Origin: Anaspis maculata
Lineage: Eukaryota; Arthropoda; Insecta; Coleoptera; Scraptiidae
Length of the DNA: 64,000 nt
Direction: 5' to 3'
Assembly: GCA_949128115.1 (NCBI GenBank)
Contig: OX421966.1
Span: forward strand, 992,001-1,056,000
How positions within the stretch are numbered: position 1 is the stretch's first letter; the number at the start of each line of letters is the position of its first letter. The position numbers and the translations under genes were made by a program. A model generated the notes under the pieces. It saw only the letters and a program-made list of their open reading frames with translations. It was not told the origin of the DNA and did no database searches. Below are positions 62,381 to 64,000 of this stretch, piece after piece.

Positions 62381-64000
62381 GATCGGTTACCACTCTTGAT
62401 GTTGGCAGCTACTTGTTCCAAATGCAACATCTGACGAACGAACACAAATATAGAAAAAAAGACACAATTGTTATCCAAAAAGTTCAGGTTTGAACCCACG
62501 TGACTCCAGGCTCCAACCCACGTGACTTCAGGCTTCAACCCACGTGACTTTCGAAACGATCGGTTACCACTCTTGATGTTGGCAGCTACCTGTTCCAAAT
62601 GCAACATCTGACAAACGAACACAAATATAGAAGAAAAGACGCGATTGTTATCCAAAAAAAATCGGGTTTCAACCCACGTGACTTCAGGCTTGAACCCACG
62701 TGACTTCAGTCTTCAACCCACGTGACTCCAGGCTCCAACCCATGTGCCTCCGGGCTTCAACCCATGTGACTTTTAAATCGATCGGTTACCACTCTTGATG
62801 TTGGCAGCTACTTGTTCCAAATGCAACATCTGACAAACGAACACAAATATAGAAGAAAAGACGCAATTGTTATCCAAAAAAATCAGGTTTCAACCCACGT
62901 GACTTCAGGCTTGAACCCACGTGACTTCAGTCTTCAACCCACGTGACTTCAGGCTTCAACCCACGTGCCTCCGGGCTTCAACCCATGTGACTTTTAAATC
63001 GATCGGTTACCACTCTTGATGTTGACAGCTACTTGTTTTAAATGTAACATCTGACGAACGAACACAAATATAGAAAAAAAGACACAATTGTTATCCAAAA
63101 AGTTCAGGTTTGAACCCACGTGCCTCCAGGCTCCAACCCACGTGACTTCGGTCTTCAACCCACGTGACTTCAGGCTCCAACCCACGTGACTTTGAAAACG
63201 TTCGGTCACCACTTTTGAAGTTGGCAGCTACTCTTTCCAAACGCAACATCTGACGAACGAACACAAATATTGAAAAAAGGACACAATTGTTATCCAAAAA
63301 GTTCAGGTTTGAACCCACGTGACTCCAGGCTCCAACTCACGTGACTTCAGGCTTCAACCCACAAGACTTTCAAAACGATCGGTTACCACTCTTGATGTTG
63401 GCAGCTACTTGTTCCTAACGCAACATCTGACAAACGAACACAAATATAGAAGAAAAGACGCAATTGTTATCCAAAAAAATCAGGTTTGAACCCACCTGAC
63501 TCCAGGCTCCAACCCACGTGACTTCAGGCTTCAACTCACGTGACTTTTAAAACGATCGGTTACCACTTTTGATGTTGGCAGCTACTCTATCCAAATGCAA
63601 CATCTGACGAACGAACACAAATATAGAAGAAAAGACGCAATTGTTATCCAAAAAAATCAGGCTTAAACCCACGTGACTTCAGGCTTGAACCCACGTGACT
63701 TCAGTCTTCAACCCACGTGACTTTTGAAACGATCGGTCACCACTTTTGAAGTTGGCAGCTACTCTTTCCAAACGCAACATCTGACGAACGAACACAAATA
63801 TAGAAAAAAAGACACAATTGTTATCCAAAAAGTTCAGGTTTGAACCCACGTGCCTCCAGGCTCTAACTCACGTGACTTCAGGCTTCAACCCACGTGACTT
63901 CAGTCTTTAACCCACGTGACTTCAGGCTTCAACCCACGTGACTTTGAAAACGATCGGTCACCACATTTGAAGTTGGCAGCTTCTCTTTCCAAACGCAACA
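62381..64000. repeat. Mixed monomers to the window end
   Basis: Includes tail cells changed to CCATGTGCC and CCACGTGCC near 62,740 and 62,965, TTGTTTTAAATGTAAC near 63,035, AACGTTCGGTCACC near 63,197 (GATCGG changed), CCCACAAGAC near 63,360, and a five-unit 221-bp monomer at 63,731-63,951. Private variants are more frequent here than in the amplified blocks to the left. The last monomer, opened at 63,952, is cut by the window end. Confidence 0.8.

Larger units (their letters stand above)
1..64000. repeat. Satellite DNA array filling the whole window
   Basis: Every line read is built from one monomer family in a single orientation. A core runs from GATCGGTYACCAC through TTGGCAGCT, CAACATCTGAC, CACAAATATAGAA and CAATTGTTATCC to TCAGGTTT, followed by two to six 22-bp units with CACGTG. 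Base 1 lies about 26 bp into a monomer (the next GATCGG is at 152) and base 64,000 lies 49 bp into another (opened at 63,952), so neither array edge is present. A 199-bp monomer counted by hand is about 44% G+C, with the core near 38% and the tail near 52%. No unique sequence, gene, tRNA, rRNA or transposon interrupts it. The type of organism is inferred only from this organisation, which is typical of eukaryotic satellites. Whether the locus is centromeric, pericentromeric or interstitial cannot be told. Confidence 0.97.

Noticed and set aside
300..63318. About 110 minus-strand open frames of 60-205 codons
   Set aside because: They follow from a stop-free frame in the 177-bp monomer (59 codons). 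They have no conserved start context and no splice or domain structure, they are truncated whenever a 199-bp monomer shifts the frame, and substitutions often change the amino acid. None is annotated as a CDS.
1..64000. Transposon, LTR or target-site duplication structure
   Set aside because: No unique interior, reverse transcriptase, transposase or terminal repeats were seen. All direct repeats are explained by the monomer and its higher-order copies.
1..64000. Prokaryotic or plasmid origin
   Set aside because: A 64-kb homogenised satellite without any gene is not known in bacteria. No genes, ribosome binding sites or terminators were seen.

Overview
The window is one uninterrupted eukaryotic-type satellite array. 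Every stretch read, from base 1 to 64,000, belongs to the same head-to-tail repeat family, and both ends fall inside a monomer, so the array continues past the window on both sides. I see no gene, RNA gene, transposon, CRISPR array, telomeric repeat or unique flank. The species cannot be identified from this sequence. A homogenised tandem array with higher-order repeats of this size points to a eukaryotic nuclear genome, probably from a long-read assembly.

The monomer is modular. A 111-bp AT-rich core begins at GATCGGTYACCAC and ends at TCAGGTTT. It is followed by n copies of a 22-bp unit, each normally carrying the palindrome CACGTG (E-box/G-box). Length therefore follows 111+22n: 155 bp (n=2), 177 bp (n=3), 199 bp (n=4), 221 bp (n=5) and 243 bp (n=6), give or take single-base indels. 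From window length and period there should be roughly 340 monomers and about a thousand CACGTG sites; these are estimates, not counts.

Layout by period, with positions phased on the GATCGG that opens each monomer: 152-4,774, a 553-bp trimer (199+177+177) with occasional dimers; 4,775-8,089, a disordered zone with variable tails; 8,090-9,749, three more trimers; 9,750-21,272, mixed monomers with 1.3-1.9 kb local duplications; 21,273-27,418, a 3,073-bp tandem duplication; 27,419-30,205, a 1,106-bp-spaced duplication; 30,206-40,069, a tandem duplication of 4,754 and 5,110 bp; 40,070-41,352, a linker related to 50.5-51.7 kb; 41,353-49,800, a 4,224-bp tandem duplication in which each copy contains three 929-bp pentamers; 49,801-59,997, four copies of a 2.2-2.8 kb super-repeat; 59,998-64,000, mixed monomers, including the only orientation break I found, a perfect 61-nt foldback at 62,220-62,347.

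The open reading frames of 60-205 codons, nearly all on the minus strand, are a by-product of the repeat. The 177-bp monomer is 59 codons with no stop in one minus-strand frame, and 199-bp monomers shift the frame. They are not annotated as genes. The notable points are the periodic G-box clusters, the nested history of amplification with chimeric junction monomers, the quantised gains and losses in whole monomers or 22-bp cells, and the templated inversion near 62.3 kb.
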